A stretch of DNA of 64,000 nucleotides, from the NCBI RefSeq assembly GCF_028640845.1, contig NC_080548.1, positions 8,364,314 through 8,428,313 on the forward strand, in the 5' to 3' direction. The position numbers and the translations under genes are program-made. The notes under the pieces are model-generated. The model did no database searches, had not been told where the DNA came from, and worked only from the letters and a program-made list of their open reading frames with translations. Shown piece by piece: positions 23,465 to 35,671 of this stretch. Position 1 is the stretch's first letter. Each line of letters starts with the position of its first letter. Source of the DNA: Ahaetulla prasina (lineage: Eukaryota; Chordata; Lepidosauria; Squamata; Colubridae).

Positions 23465-24530
23465 TCATTGAATCAGTTCCTGGTGCCCAAAAGGTTGGGG
23501 GCTGCTGCTCTAAGCAATCTCCATGTCTGCTCACAGGGATGGACCTACCTAGCATGGTTCTCCTAGAAGTCCTACCTATGCTCTTTCTCTGACTGTAGAC
23601 TAGGGATACCATATCTGAGCTGTAAAAATCTGGATAATAACTAAATGGCAGCACACAGTGAAAGTTTTTGGCATATCTCTTTGCTGGTACCTTTGCTGGT
23701 AGCTTTCTGCAACTAAGTTAATAGTTAACATATCACTGTCAGGCTTCACACAGACTTGGGAATAAATCTCAGGTCTCCAGACATATCCTTAATTCAGATG
23801 CTAGCTAGACATAGCAGAAAATTCCCAGACATAACTCAGTCAGATTAGAATTGCAAAAGAGAATGAGACCTCAGGCATGACAGCTGATTGTCCACTACAA
23901 AAATCAAACACAAGGACCCACTAAGTCTGCATTTTTCACAGTGTATATTTGCAGCTTCTTCCTCTGCCCCACCCCCACAATTAGCCTAAATGGGTTGATC
24001 TTGCACTAAAGTAGGAGCAAGAAAGCAATGACTGATCAACCAAGGGACCAGAGTCGTCATTCCTATACATTACATACACACTTCTGCCTGCACAAACACT
24101 CCATATCCCATGTGATCATTGTACTTGCACCTAAAACAAATGAGAAAGAAAAATAAAACCCCACCTTATTTACACATAACTTACTGACTAAACCACAGTT
24201 CTCTGGGATTGCACATAAACCATGATTATGGGATACAAATGAAGAGCTCTCTATACTTGATTCCCCTCAAGCTTCTGAGTTTTCAATTAATCTTATACTT
24301 TTCAGAAATGTGGTTTTTAAAAAGATCAAAATTGAGGAGAGCCAGCTATATCCAATGCAAAATATGAATCTCTAATAGATTATGTTTAGTTTTATTCATA
24401 AAAATGGAAGCTGATACTTGAAAGAGAAAGCAGCCAAAACATTGTTAGGAGAAGGTAGAAAGTTGAAGAAGATAACAATAATTTTATTCAGGAACAAAAT
24501 GAAGCACAACTTATGCTGACCTCTCAAGAT
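23465..24530. other. Intronic stretch, nothing recognised
   Basis: No exon or repeat end supported. Confidence 0.4.
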
Positions 24531-25423
24531 ATCCCCATAGCAGTAGTGGGTTGCTACCGGTTCTCCCCAGTTCACAAGAACCGGTAGTAAACATTTTGAG
24601 TAGTTCGGAGAACCGGTAGTAAAAATTCTGCCTGGCCCCACCCACAATATATTGCTGCCTTCTGACTCCCAGCTGATTGGCTAGAAGGAAAAAATCAAGA
24701 CTCACTCATCGAAGAAGAGGGAAAAAAAACAAGACACTGTCCCTTTAAATTGAGAAGTCAAGAAGCTTCCCAACTGATTGGCTCGCTTCTCAGCCAGGAG
24801 ATCACTTGGCAAAGAAGAAGGGAGGGGGGGGAGGAAACGCTGTCGTTTTAAATTGACAGAAGGGCTAGAAGCTCCTTTCTGGGTCAGCTGAACAACAAAT
24901 TGGATAAGAGGAGGAATTTTTATATGGTTCAATGTTTTTGAAGTTTTGGGGTTTGTGTAACATGGGCTTTGTGTTTCTAAAAAGGTTTGGGCAATTTCCA
25001 TTGTGAAGTATCGTGTCTTGAATGAGTTTTCTGCCTGATTGTAAATGGAGCCAAACTTCCGGCTTCCACTTTATATTATCTGTAAGCTTACAAAGTTTTC
25101 TTTATGTACCTGGCAGGAATGTGGAATTCCAGGCAGGTTCCTTGCTAGCAGCTTGATTATTCCTTAATTTTATTCCTGGAATATTTTATTTGGGAAATGA
25201 AGTGGGGGGGAGTTTGATTCCTTCCCAAAACAGATTAGTGGGGTGGGGAGGAAATGGGGATTTTGAAGTAACCTTCCCTTGGAGTGGGGAGGGAATGGAG
25301 ATTTTAGGATTGCTGTCAAACATCAACCATAATACTAATGATTGTTTTGAACAATATGCAGGTTGTATTACATGAATGGCTATTTTATATGTGAAATTAT
25401 GACTGAAACCTATATAGGTTCAC

Positions 25424-25580
25424 ACTGTCAGGAAGTTTTTTCCTTAGTTTTAGGTTGCTTCTCTTTGTTGAATTTCCATCCATTGCTTCTTGTTTTGCCT
25501 TCTGGTACTTTGGAAAATATTCCCCCCCCCTTTCTTTCTAGCAGCCCCTTAAAAGACTGTTGCCTATCACACTCTTGGGC
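25424..25580. repeat. Old interspersed repeat fragment shared with 59345-59600
   Basis: CACTGTCAGGAAGTTTTTTC, CCATTGCTTCTTGTTTTGCC and TCTGGTACTTTGGA recur in order at 59502-59580. This wording recalls a CR1-group repeat, uncertainly. Confidence 0.45.
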
Positions 25581-25632
25581 AAAGCATGTGAGCCATTTCC
25601 TCCTTTCAGTGGTCCATGAAAGTGCATCTATA

Positions 25633-25738
25633 GCAGAGGTAACCATGGCCACTTTAAGACTTTAAGACAGCAAAGCTGGCTGAGGAATTCTGGGAGTTGA
25701 AGTCCATAAGTCTTAAAGTGGCCAAGTTTGGAGACCCC
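25633..25738. mobile_element. hAT-type MITE (GGGGTCTCCAA palindrome family), nested
   Basis: GGCCACTTTAAGACTTTAAG and the complementary AGTCTTAAAGTGGCCAAG through GGAGACCCCTG form the arms around GAGTTGAAGTCCATAAG. The left terminus is mutated. Confidence 0.7.
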
Positions 25739-26366
25739 TGATCTATAGTATGTAGATAATAAAGTTGAAAAAAGGTGAACAACATTTTTTACAGAACTAT
25801 AGATACGTTGAGGCTGGGTGTGACAAGGAATGGCTGGGAGGGGAGGGGCCAGGCGAGGTACCCCTTGACATGAGAGACATTGAGTTGGCCATGCCTACCC
25901 AGTCATATCAAGCCACACCCACTGTCACATGACCATCAAGCCACACCCACAAAATAAGCCACGCCCACAGAACCGGTAGTAAAAAAAAATTAGAACCCAC
26001 CCCTGCCCCACAGCCCAAAAGGATCCCCTTAAACATAAGGTAAATATACTCTTCCTGCCTGAAACAGAGCAGGTATCTCATCCTCTTAGATGGTCAGGAG
26101 AACTACCTGACAGCTGTTCTAATGCCAGCCTGGCCTCACAGGTGTTTCTTCCCAGAGGCAAAACTCATTTTGGTAAACCCTGAATGGTGATAACAAGTAT
26201 TGCATTATTTTCTACAGATTGTGTCAGCCACTGATTCATTTCCAAAGGACAGTGATAAGGGTAGCTTTCTAAAATTGTATTATACAGCAACAATCAAAGG
26301 TGAGAAGCATGTCAAACAAGAAGAAAATTCTGAAATCTTAGAACAAATTGATTGGCTCATGTACAT

Positions 26367-26368
<2 letters not shown>

Positions 26369-26401
<33 letters not shown>
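26369..26401. repeat. (AC)n microsatellite
   Basis: About 16 uninterrupted AC units. Confidence 0.97.
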
Positions 26402-26403
<2 letters not shown>

Positions 26404-26409
26404 TGATAG

Positions 26410-27190
26410 AATGAGTGGTTGGGTGATTATTTGACCTCGCTTAAAAATCAAGTTAGTGATTCACAAAGCTACAATGCCTACCTCCAATACTTCATGACTG
26501 ATACAGAATTTAGAAAGGAAGTGTTTGAAAGAATTGTCAATGTCACCCTGATTTCTTGGTCTAAGCAGCTTGTCAGAAATCACAGGAAGCTTGATGTGTG
26601 CTTAGGTGGATCCCCTTGAAAGCTGATCTCATTTACCTTCTTGAAAAATATGGTCCTGTCCTAGCAAAATATTCAGTATGAAGGAACAAGTATCTAAATC
26701 GGGACACATAGAAAGAATGATTCTTTCTTCTTTTCAACTTGAATCATAGAATATATGAAGACACTTTTATTTTTTTCTCTGAGATTCTGGACACAACCTA
26801 ACATATTGGTGAGAAAAATCAGCTTAGACGGGTGGTTTGCTGTGTACCTATTGATTGCAATAGAGGCAAACCCCTAAGTATGAAAATAAAAGAATGCTTT
26901 TTGGAAGTAGGAGATGGATCAGTGCCTAGTTTGTCATTATATTTAAAAACCACTGACACTAATAGACTGTCTGTATCAAAACTGTGCGGCCAATGCTATG
27001 ATGGAACTGCAACTATTAGTGAACTATAATGATATTCAAGCATGATAACCGATGTCCACTGGGCTGCCGTTCAATCTCAGAGTTAGAACAAATGAAGTAA
27101 TGCCTGAATTTTATTCCCCATAGTAATCACCATTGATTTCAGGAAATCTGGAACTGTACAACTGGGGAATTTCTTCTCAGAAATATAATT
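26410..27190. other. Intronic stretch, nothing recognised
   Basis: Short open frames near 26419-26619 and 26832-27029 lack any recognisable domain. Confidence 0.4.
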
Positions 27191-27194
27191 TATT

Positions 27195-27480
27195 TATATA
27201 TTTGTTTATTTGTAAAATTTATTAGCCACCCATCTTACCGCTCTGGGTACAATATTAAAAGATTAATGTATAAAACCTAATAATATAAATACAATTTTAT
27301 AAAAATGATCCTAGCTAAAAATATGAGGGAAGGAATATGATGAGAAGGGGAGGGGGTGGGATCTGTGGATAATCTATCAACTACCCCCCTCCATTGCAGC
27401 CCCAAGCCAACTGGCAAAGCCCGGTCTTTAAGCTCTTATGGAAAGTAAGGAGAGTTGGAGGCAACTTCACTTGGGATGTT
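27195..27480 (-). mobile_element. Old LINE 3' tail, CR1/L2 group
   Basis: TTTATTAGCCACCCATCTTA then CCGCTCTGGGTAC after a T/A-rich run resembles an antisense, decayed CR1-group 3' end. Confidence 0.45.
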
Positions 27481-27661
27481 CAAAAGAGCAGGCAAAAATG
27501 ATAATGATTTCTCATACAGATTTCTGGAGCAATTGCTCTTGTTCAAATAATTACTGAAATCTCAATGATAAATCTCAATAATAATGAGATTTTTTAATGA
27601 AATAATCACTTTTGTCATTATTTTTTTTAGAGTTTGCACTCAGTGCTTAATAGTAGTGGAT

Positions 27662-28160
27662 AGGTAAAGGTAAAGGGTTCCCCTCGCACATACGTGCTAG
27701 TCGTTCCCGACTCTAGGGGGTGGTGCTCATCTCCAGTGGTGGGATTCAGCCAGTTTGCACCACTTCGGAAGAACCGGTTGTTAACTTTCTGAGTTTGGCA
27801 AACTGGTTGTTGGAAGAAATCATTAGGGCAGAGAACCGGTTGTTAAATTGCTTGAATCCCACCACTGCTCATCTCCATTTCAAAGCTGAAGAGCCAGCGC
27901 TGTCGGAAGATGTATCTGTGGTCATGTGGCCAGCATAACTAAATCCCAAAGGTGCAGGGAACACTGTTACCTTCCCACCAAAGGTGGTCCCTATTTTTCT
28001 ACTTGCATTTTTTATGTGCTTTCAAACTGCTTGGTTGGCAGAAGCTGGGACAAGTAATGAGAGATCACCCTGTTACACAGTACTAGGGATTCAAACCGCT
28101 GAACTGCCGACCTTTCGATTGACAACCTCAGCGTCTTAGCCACTGAGTCACCACATCCCC
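27662..28160 (-). mobile_element. Sauria-type SINE, split by a hAT MITE
   Basis: It runs from AGGTAAAGGTAAAGGGTTCC to the tRNA-like head (CAGCGTCTTAGCCACTGAG). The flanks TAGTAGTGGAT (27651-27661) and TAGTGGTGGAT (28161-28171) match at 10 of 11. It is interrupted at 27734-27867. Confidence 0.92.
27734..27867. mobile_element. hAT-type MITE, GGTGGGATTCA family, inserted into the Sauria SINE
   Basis: The ends are CAGTGGTGGGATTCAGCC and TTGAATCCCACCACTG. A perfect 8-base duplication CTCATCTC lies at 27726-27733 and 27868-27875. Removing the insert and one duplicate would restore the SINE sequence seen elsewhere, so the order of events is clear. Confidence 0.97.
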
Positions 28161-28726
28161 TAGTGGTGGATATTACAATTTAATCATACTTTACCTGGAG
28201 CAGTGGATGGCTGTACAGGGTCATTCTGTAAATGTCAGCTTACAAAAATGTGAATGAGCTTATGATAAGAAAACCTAAATTTGTTGACACTTGATTAAGA
28301 ATGAAAGCAAATAAACAAACAACAACAAAAAAAAACCCTCCTGGATATCAAAGATCGTTAGTGTAATATATCTGCAGATGAAGAAGCATGAAAGAAGAAC
28401 AAGTGCATGATCTTTTATGACCCTAATCCCTGCCTGTTGGCCTCTTTGAACATTGCCAACAATCATGTTGCTGGGCCCAAGTCATTGACCTACCTACAAT
28501 AGTGGCCAAAATTGAGGGAACCTTTTCGGAAAAGTGTATTTTCTAAAACTAGCTAATAACACCAGTTTTTTTTTTGAAGTAGTACCATAAAATTATATAT
28601 CAATGGAAAGATAATTTAACCAAGTATGTAATGCAATAACTTTTATGAAGAATTTGCTATTAGAATAGCAGTTACAGTATAAAGAAGAAAAGTGAAACAC
28701 GTAGAAAAAATGAGATATACAAAATT

Positions 28727-29635
28727 TATCACCGTCAGACCCATCTATTGCGATCATTAAGTTTGTAGATGACACCACCATACTTGTCTTATTACAGGTA
28801 GAGACAAAACAGTGTACAGGGGGAGGTTCAAAAACTTTCCACATGGTGCTTAAAAAACAATCTGCACCTGAACATCAGCAAAACCAAGGAGATGGTATTG
28901 GCCTTCTGGAGGAAGAGAGAGGAACCTGCCCCACTTTACATTTAGGGGAGCTGTTTAGAGAGAGTTCCCTCTTGGGAGTCCATCTCAGCGAAGACCTCAC
29001 CTGGAAAAACAACACAATCCAGGTGGTCAGGAAAGCCCAACAGAGACTCCATTTCTTTAGGGTCTTGCATAAAGACAGGGTGGAACAACAATTGATGGCC
29101 TCCTTTTACTGGTCCACAATAGAAAGCATCTCACTTATTGCATCACGGTATGGCATGGCAGTCTGACAGCCGTGGATAGAAAAACATTACAGAGGGTGGT
29201 GAGCACAGCATAAAACATTGTGGGCTGTCCCCTGATACCACTGGATGAGATCGCTACAGCTCGCTGCCTTAGAAGAGTGAGGAAAATTCTCAGCAATGAG
29301 TCTCACCCTGGTCATCACTTTTTTACCCCCCTACCATCGGGAAGGAGATATAGAAGTATAACCAGCCGCACAAATGGACTGTCAGACTCCTGAATGAGAA
29401 ATAACATCATAACTATGTAGTATGATGGACTGCAGGGCTGGTGCAATGTGTAACATGTTCACACTGGTGCAATAGGATTGGGTGTTTTGTTAATATGATT
29501 TACTGGATTAGGGATTTTTTGTCTTTACTGTGAGTTGTATTGTGTTGGGGGGGTGCACTGAGGGAGCTCAACCAATCTCATTGCACATATGTTGTGCACT
29601 GACAATAAAGATTTGAATTTGAATTTAAAATTTGA
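28727..29635 (+). pseudogene. L2/Rex-like LINE 3' fragment inserted into the Tc1 element
   Basis: It starts inside the reverse transcriptase at an IKFVDDTTI motif (a changed [YF]ADD box) and continues LNISKTKEMVLAFWRKRE, NTIQVVRKAQQRLHFFR and FYWSTIESISL. The 3' UTR ends CACTGACAATAAAGATTTG followed by (TTTGAA)-like repeats at 29610-29640. Several frameshifts and stops are present. A second copy of the same family lies on the minus strand at 62690-64000. The exact clade needs a phylogeny. Confidence 0.8.
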
Positions 29636-29639
29636 ATTT

Positions 29640-29890
29640 AATAGTTGAGTAACCTTTAACATGAATTATGGCCTTACAATGTCTTCCCATGGAGTGAACC
29701 AAGTCTTTTAGTTCTGCAGCTGTTATAATCTGAAACCAAGATTGAATGACGGCTTCTATTCACTGGGTTTTATTGCTGGATCGCTTCTGACTAACAAGTT
29801 TCTTTAGTCGGCTCCATAAATTTTCAATTGGGTGAAGGTCTGGGCTATTTCCAGGTCATTCCAGCAGTGGAATATAATTATCTTGAAACT
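29640..29890 (-). pseudogene. Tc1 transposase C-terminal remnant
   Basis: Antisense translation shows PGNSPDLHPIENLWSRLKK, the signature around the catalytic acidic residue of Tc1 transposases, and then a region ending AELKDLVHSMGRHCKAII. In-frame stops occur just before the motif and further downstream, and the N-terminal DNA-binding region and first two catalytic aspartates are missing. The gene is dead. It lies inside the right arm of the 28497-29978 element in the expected orientation relative to its ends. Confidence 0.85.
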
Positions 29891-30002
29891 TGCCCCCCCT
29901 CAAAAAGTGGTGTTATTAGCCATCAAACCTCAAAAATACACTTTTTCCAAAAAGTTTCCACAATTTTGGCCACTACTGTAGGTCCCTCAGGATGGTTCTA
30001 AC

Positions 30003-30311
30003 CAGAGGTGGGTTTCAGCAGGTTCTGACCAGTTCTGGAGAACCAGTAGCGAAAATTTTGAGTAGTTTGGAGAACCGGTAAATATCATCTCTGACTGGCC
30101 CCGCCCCCATCTATTCTCTGCCTCCTGAGTCCCAGTTGATCGGGAGGAAATGGGGATTTTGCAGTAACCTTCCCTTGGAGTAGGGTGGGAATGGAGATTT
30201 TGCAGTATCCTTATCCTGCCACGCCCACCAAGCCACGCCCACCAAGCCATGCCACACCTACCAAACCACACCCAAAGAACCAGTAGTAAAAAATTTTGAA
30301 ACCCACCACTG
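30003..30311. mobile_element. hAT-type MITE, ACCGGT family, 309 bases
   Basis: The ends CAGAGGTGGGTTTCAGCAGG and TTTGAAACCCACCACTG are flanked by perfect 8-base duplications GTTCTAAC at 29995-30002 and 30312-30319. The interior has repeated CCACGCCCACCAAG units. Confidence 0.95.
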
Positions 30312-30319
30312 GTTCTAAC

Positions 30320-31230
30320 AGATAACATGGATTCTCTGGTTAGCATCCTTTACAGCCAAAACTAAAGAACAGGAAGGAGATAGTTGGATCAATGATTTCT
30401 ATGTCCTGCTGTCTATCTGGAAAGTAAGCTACTGTCAGATCTGTGTTAATTTTTAATTATTTGATTTGACTTGCTGACTTGCAAGGTTGTTTCTTATTAC
30501 TGCATTCTGTGCATGGTATGAAGGGTTGGTCTTTATTTTCTTTACAGAGGAAGTTAGCTTGTGCAATGAAAGACAGAACATTGACAGATGCTCATCATTA
30601 AATAAATATATGAATGAACACATTTCACCCTTGAGAATTTTACCCAGGTTTTTTCCCCCCTCTTTGAAATAAACTGCAAATGTAAATTGGCTTTTTCTCA
30701 AAACAGCCTGGTTTGCCCCTTTCATAAACACTACGGTAGTAGCAGGCAACTCTTCTAGAATGCAGAGAAATAACCCACCCACCCATGCAACAATTAAAAA
30801 ATAAATAATTTTAAAAAGCACTTGTCAGTAAAGCTGAAAACATTTACTATTTGGAAAAGAACACCGGAACCTCTGCTTGTCACAGGTTATCTTCCTTGTA
30901 CAAGCTGCTTCTATTAACACAAAGCTATTAGAGCAAATAAAGGAGGAGGATCAAGTGAAGAGAAACATAGGCAGGAAGATAAAGGGAAACTAAGAATTAA
31001 TTTGGGTTACTTGTAGTGATCTGTCACTTCTGCATGTTTGAGGGCCGACAAAGTGCTATGCTATTGAGAGGTGCCAGCAAAACCTGTTAACTTTGCAATG
31101 CACACTACAAAATGATGTTTTAGGTGTATTAGTTAACAAGCACTTACACTTACACTTTGTGATATAGTAAATTGCCTCTGAGTTGAGTTCAGCTCTTGGT
31201 AGCTTCCTGGACTTGTCCATAACACAGAAA
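30320..31230. other. Intronic stretch, nothing recognised
   Basis: No exon or repeat end supported. Confidence 0.4.
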
Positions 31231-31243
31231 ACATCTTCTAAGA

Positions 31244-31656
31244 CAGTGTTGACAAACCTTTTTGACACTCGGTGGAGAGCACGCACGCACACGTGCATAC
31301 TAGAAACTGGAAGAGCAGCCGCCCGGTGCGTATGCACATGCCATGAAGATGATCTTCAGGTTTCTGGTGCACTCATGTGCACCTGGCCAGCTGGTCTTTT
31401 AGCACGCATGCGCGCCAGAAACCAGGAGAACAGGTGGCCAGTGCCCATGTGCATGCTGGAAACCAGAAGAGCAGTTGCCTGGCGTGCACATGCACACCCG
31501 GTGGCTGCTCTTCTGGTTTCTGGTGCTCTCGTGCACGTGAAGACCAGCTGGCGGGTGTGCCGGAAACCGGAAGAGCAACAGGTGATGGCTCGCATGCTTG
31601 GAGAGTTGACTCTGTGTGCCACTTCTGGCACATGTACCATAGGTTCGCCATCAGAG
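31244..31656. mobile_element. hAT-type MITE, GGCGAACC family, copy 3
   Basis: It runs from CAGTGTTGACAAACCTTTTT to AGGTTCGCCATCAGAG, flanked by TTCTAAGA (31236-31243) and TTCTAAGT (31657-31664). The interior repeats GAAACCAGAAGAGCAG-like units separated by CATGCGCAC-like units. Confidence 0.88.
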
Positions 31657-32094
31657 TTCTAAGTTCTTGCATGTTTTCCTAATTTAGCTTCCCTATTGGT
31701 CCCTATGAAAAACAAAGCAGGGTTGCTCTTCCTTTAATTTTCTAGCTCAATCAAGGCAACCAAGTATAGATCCAGTAAATAGAAACCAGCCATTTATTTT
31801 CTGATTCTAAAATCCTTGTTTAATCTCATGTACTCCAGAATGTTGAGACTACGGCTCATATATAGCATTTCACCAATGTGCCCAAGAATACACTTTGTCC
31901 ATCAGCCTTCTTTGATTTTTTTAAAAAAAACTTTTACTAATAAAAGTAATTAAAGAGGAAACTTTAAGACTAAAGCAAACTCTAGCATTATACTGATTTC
32001 TCAAAAATGCCTCGTATCTCACAAAAGTCTTACTAGGGTGACTGCAAGCATTCTAGGATGGGGACAGGCTACTTCATCTTAAAAAAGAAAGGTG

Positions 32095-32162
32095 TGCAGG
32101 CTGGAGAATTCTGGGAGTTGAAGTCCAGAAGTCTTAAAGCTGCCAAGTTTGGGGACCTCAGG
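32095..32162. mobile_element. Half of a palindromic hAT MITE
   Basis: GGAGAATTCTGGGAGTTGAA through AGTCTTAAAGCTGCCAAG to GGGGACCTCAGG equals the right arm of the 20247 family; the left arm is absent. Confidence 0.65.
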
Positions 32163-32256
32163 TTTATGCCTATCTTATATAATCACTTTATATACAAGGA
32201 AATCTCACCCCGCAACTTCTTTGTAAATACAAAACATCCTCTCAAAATGCCAAATT

Positions 32257-32393
32257 TGACACAAAGGTTACTAATGGTCACTCACTTAGTATTATGTGAT
32301 TTGCCTCCATCCTCTAAATTATATTCAAATCTGACACAAAGGTTACTAATGGTCACTCACTTATGTGATTTGCTTCCATCCTCTAAATTATAT
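32257..32393. repeat. Tandem duplication of about 67 bases
   Basis: TGACACAAAGGTTACTAATG through CATCCTCTAAATTATATTC occurs twice in a row, differing by a small deletion. Confidence 0.9.
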
Positions 32394-35302
32394 TCCCCCT
32401 CCCCCCAAAATTGTAGAAGCATGAACCTTTGGTCAAGCTAAGCAGTCAAGTATGCCAAGTTCTCCAGCTCCTAGTCACATCTCTCATCTCCTGTTCTTGT
32501 TTCTATTCATAGCTGAAGTCACTCAGGAGAAATGCCACAAGGGGCAGCCAGATCTGAACTTTGTTTTCGTAGCCCCCACTTGCCAGATTCTTTTTTTTTT
32601 TTTGCTCTTTCAAGAAAGAAACTCCTGTAAGCTCTATGAAGTTTGAGCCATGCAACAAGACTTGAGTCTAGCTCCTGTGGGCTTCTGTTGAGTTGCAGTT
32701 ATAAAGAAGTATAGCACCAAGGAATTAGAAGTGCAAGTTGAACCAAACCCCTGCAAACATTACCTTCTTAGATTTCATTCTTCTTGCCTCCCTGAAGCTG
32801 CCTGCCTGAGTTGGATTTCACAGAGTAAAAAAGCCAACCTGAACAACTGAATCCAGAATCAGATAAAGAACTATGCTGATGTCATCCTTTGAACTGTTCT
32901 AACTCAGGAATATTGTACTTTCATCAAGTCAATTAGCATGTTGGTTTAATTCTAGAGTTAAAGAAAAACAAAACAATTCCTAATCAGGACTCTTATCTTT
33001 CTTTTCCTTCAACCATTCAAGGTTCCACCCTAACGTTGATTTTCAAGGACTAGAATTTTGTGCACACGTTGCAGAGGATCAGTGATTCTTATCTTCTACC
33101 CCTTTTTCTTTCTTCAGTCTAGAAACATATTTTTTTATTTTATTCTCCATTCTCAAATAAAGCGATGCTAGTATAAAAAGTGTCTCCCCTTTAGTGTTTG
33201 TATGTGCTGCCCTTTGTGCGCGAATGTTACATTCTGGTATATCTTTCTCTCCTTCACTGGAGCAAGAAGCCTCCAAAATTCGTGGTTTCTGCAACCAGAA
33301 TGTCTGCGATGATTCTGCACTGCATCCTAAGCTGTTTGTCTTCCACACCACGCCAGTTTCTTTCTGAAGCCAACTTCAGAAATTCTAGTTCAGATTGCAG
33401 TGAGGTGGCTGTGAGGCTCAGCAGGTGCTCAGTCTGGACTATGAGCTCATGAGACCAGACTAATTGTATCCATACTAGCTACTCCATGAACCAATCCATC
33501 AGGGTCTCTCCTTTCTTTTCAGAGGCTGTCCTCGGCTTGCTAGTCTGGGTGTCTTTTTGTTGCTTTCTCAGATATCCCCCCCCATTTCCATACATCTTCT
33601 TTGACACCAACAGAGACCCCCCTCCAATTCATGGTAAGGTTTGCAGCTCCAGTACCACAATAATCAAGACAACGGAAAACACATCTTCCATTGCCATGAT
33701 TCCTCTGTTTTTCCATGGAAATGTTGCCTCAAGGACCAACCAAGAGTTCCGCTTCAAAGAAATAAAATAGCAATGTTCCCACATTAAAAAACAAACAAAC
33801 AACCTTAAAATGAAGAGAAGTGTTGAGGTCCTGTGGGCGGGGTATGGGAAAGCAGAGGATATTCACCTAGCTGGATGAAGGAAAGGGTGACCACTGGCAG
33901 ATGAAGGGCTGAATGGAACATGAGCTTGTAGAACTGAGGATAGTTCATTACCTTAACAGGTCATTGCTGGATTGGTTATATGCACACACATGCACCAAAC
34001 TTGCACCAAAACAAAACAAAACATCTTCCACTAACTAGCAGAGCACATCAGCCTAGCAGCACATGATGAAACAGCTGTCTGGGGCATTAAAAGACCCAGG
34101 AGAACAAGGCACATTCCAGGCATTGCACTAGAGCTCAGATGTTTCCAGACCAAGACAATGCTCTAGTGACCATTTGCTTTGAAGATTTAAAATGAGTCAG
34201 GTTAGAAAACAATTTTTCTGAATCAAAGATTTTGGGTGCATCTGCAATGGGCTGGGGGTGTAAGGGAGATGCCATCCATTTCTGCCCTCAGTAAGCAGGA
34301 AGTGGTCTAGCTCAGTGGTGAGACAGGAAGAAAGTGCTGATCTGCTCTATGTTTTTCTTTCTTCCTTCTGCAGAAAGTGTAGCAATGATAGAAAGTGAAT
34401 TACTCCTTTGAACCTTTCCCACTTTTGCCCCACGCTTTCAACTCCATCTTAGTGAACCCAGTGTGCTACAGTACTCTCTCAACTCCTGCTATTCTCTTAC
34501 TGAATTGTACAATGTGCTAAATTCTCATGGATGATTACTACTTATTTGATTGCTCTGCCTGTAAGCTTTAAAAATTCTTTGTGCTATCTTCCCCCTAAAC
34601 TGTTAGGCACTTATTATTTGATTAACCTTATACCATTAGTCTAAAATTATTAGTTAACACATTGTATGGTTATTCATTATAGTTCTATTTTTGGAGTGCA
34701 TAAGCCTGTTTAATAACCTATGATCCTGAGAGAACGGGCTCTGTGGGATGCCCAGTTCATAATAGCAATATAGAAATCAGCAAAATATTCCAAGGGGATG
34801 TAGCATTGCATATCAGCTGCTAGGGATTAGGCCTTTGCTATTTTGGAGACATTCTTAGTTTGGTGCTTCTGTTGCTTTACTGGATTCTCAATGCCCAAGT
34901 CTATCCTCCTCCAGGAGCAATGCTGAAATTTAAGATGCTGAGCGCTTAGTGATTTTAGAAGATTGAATTCTTCTAAAAATGAAGCTAGTGCCAAAGAATT
35001 GGAAGGAAAATAGTCCCTCAAACCCCAAACTTGATCCATAAGGCTTTCCCAAAATATTCAGAATCTGCCACATCTGGAAGGCAAATATGTTCATTAATGT
35101 TTATGGCTCAGTAGTGAATAAAGTACATTGCTCCATTTTCTATATTTATTTGCAAATACAGAATTCTCTCATCAGCAGCTTTGTCCAGGAATATAAAGAT
35201 GCAAGATGTTTGAGTCTACATTTGTCATCCATTATTCAGGTGACTTATTGCTTTCTAGGTCATGATGATAAACAAACCCAATAGTTAGTTGTTAGTTGCA
35301 GT

Positions 35303-35564
35303 CAGTGGTGGAATTCAATTTTTTTTACTACCGGTTCTGTGGGCATGGCTTGGTGGGCATCTTGTGGCTTGGTGGGCGTGGCAGGAGATGGATACTTTAA
35401 AATCCCCATTCCCTCCCCATTCCTGGGGGAAGGATATTGCAAAATCTCCATCCCTACCCCATTCTGGGGCCAGCCAGAAGTGGTATTTGCTGTTCTCTGA
35501 ACTGCTCAAAATTTCCGCTACTGGTTCTCCAGAACCTGTCAGAACCTGCTGAATAGCATCCCTG
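35303..35564. mobile_element. hAT-type MITE, ACCGGT family, 262 bases
   Basis: It starts CAGTGGTGGAATTCAATTTT and ends GCTGAATAGCATCCCTG, flanked by perfect 8-base duplications GTTGCAGT at 35295-35302 and 35565-35572. Confidence 0.93.
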
Positions 35565-35671
35565 GTTGCAGTCCAAGTTAGAAAAGGTTGAAAAAGAGAA
35601 TGCCAGAAAAGCTGCCATCAAAAGGAGCCCCTCTATAGGTAGATATTAAACATTTGGATCAATGTTTAATC

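Larger units (their letters stand above)
24541..26005. mobile_element. Long hAT-type element (1.47 kb) of the ACCGGT family, non-coding
   Basis: The ends CAGTAGTGGGTTGCTACCGG and TTAGAACCCACCCCTG are flanked by CCCCATAG (24533-24540) and CCCCACAG (26006-26013). The subterminal AGAACCGGTAGTAAA and CCACGCCCAC motifs match shorter members at 30003, 35303, 42015 and 49435. Its interior has no transposase-like frame, and a palindromic MITE is nested near 25633-25738. It could be an internally expanded or composite derivative. Confidence 0.75.
28497..29978 (-). mobile_element. Tc1-type DNA transposon, interrupted by a LINE
   Basis: The terminal inverted repeats begin CAATAGTGGCCAAAATTG at the left and, read inward from the right, CAGTAGTGGCCAAAATTG, extending with mismatches for about 75 bases to CTAATAACACC. 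TA dinucleotides flank both ends, as expected for Tc1/mariner. The LINE at about 28727-29635 splits it. Confidence 0.88.
31670..35290. other. Intronic stretch, mostly unrecognised
   Basis: A partial arm of the palindromic MITE family occurs at 32095-32162 and a tandem duplication at 32257-32393. The remainder, including frames at 33079-33770, has no recognised domain. Confidence 0.4.

Noticed and set aside
31183..31682. Several overlapping frames of 90-160 codons on both strands
   Set aside because: All fall on the hAT MITE at 31244-31656; being open on both strands reflects GC-rich repeat composition.
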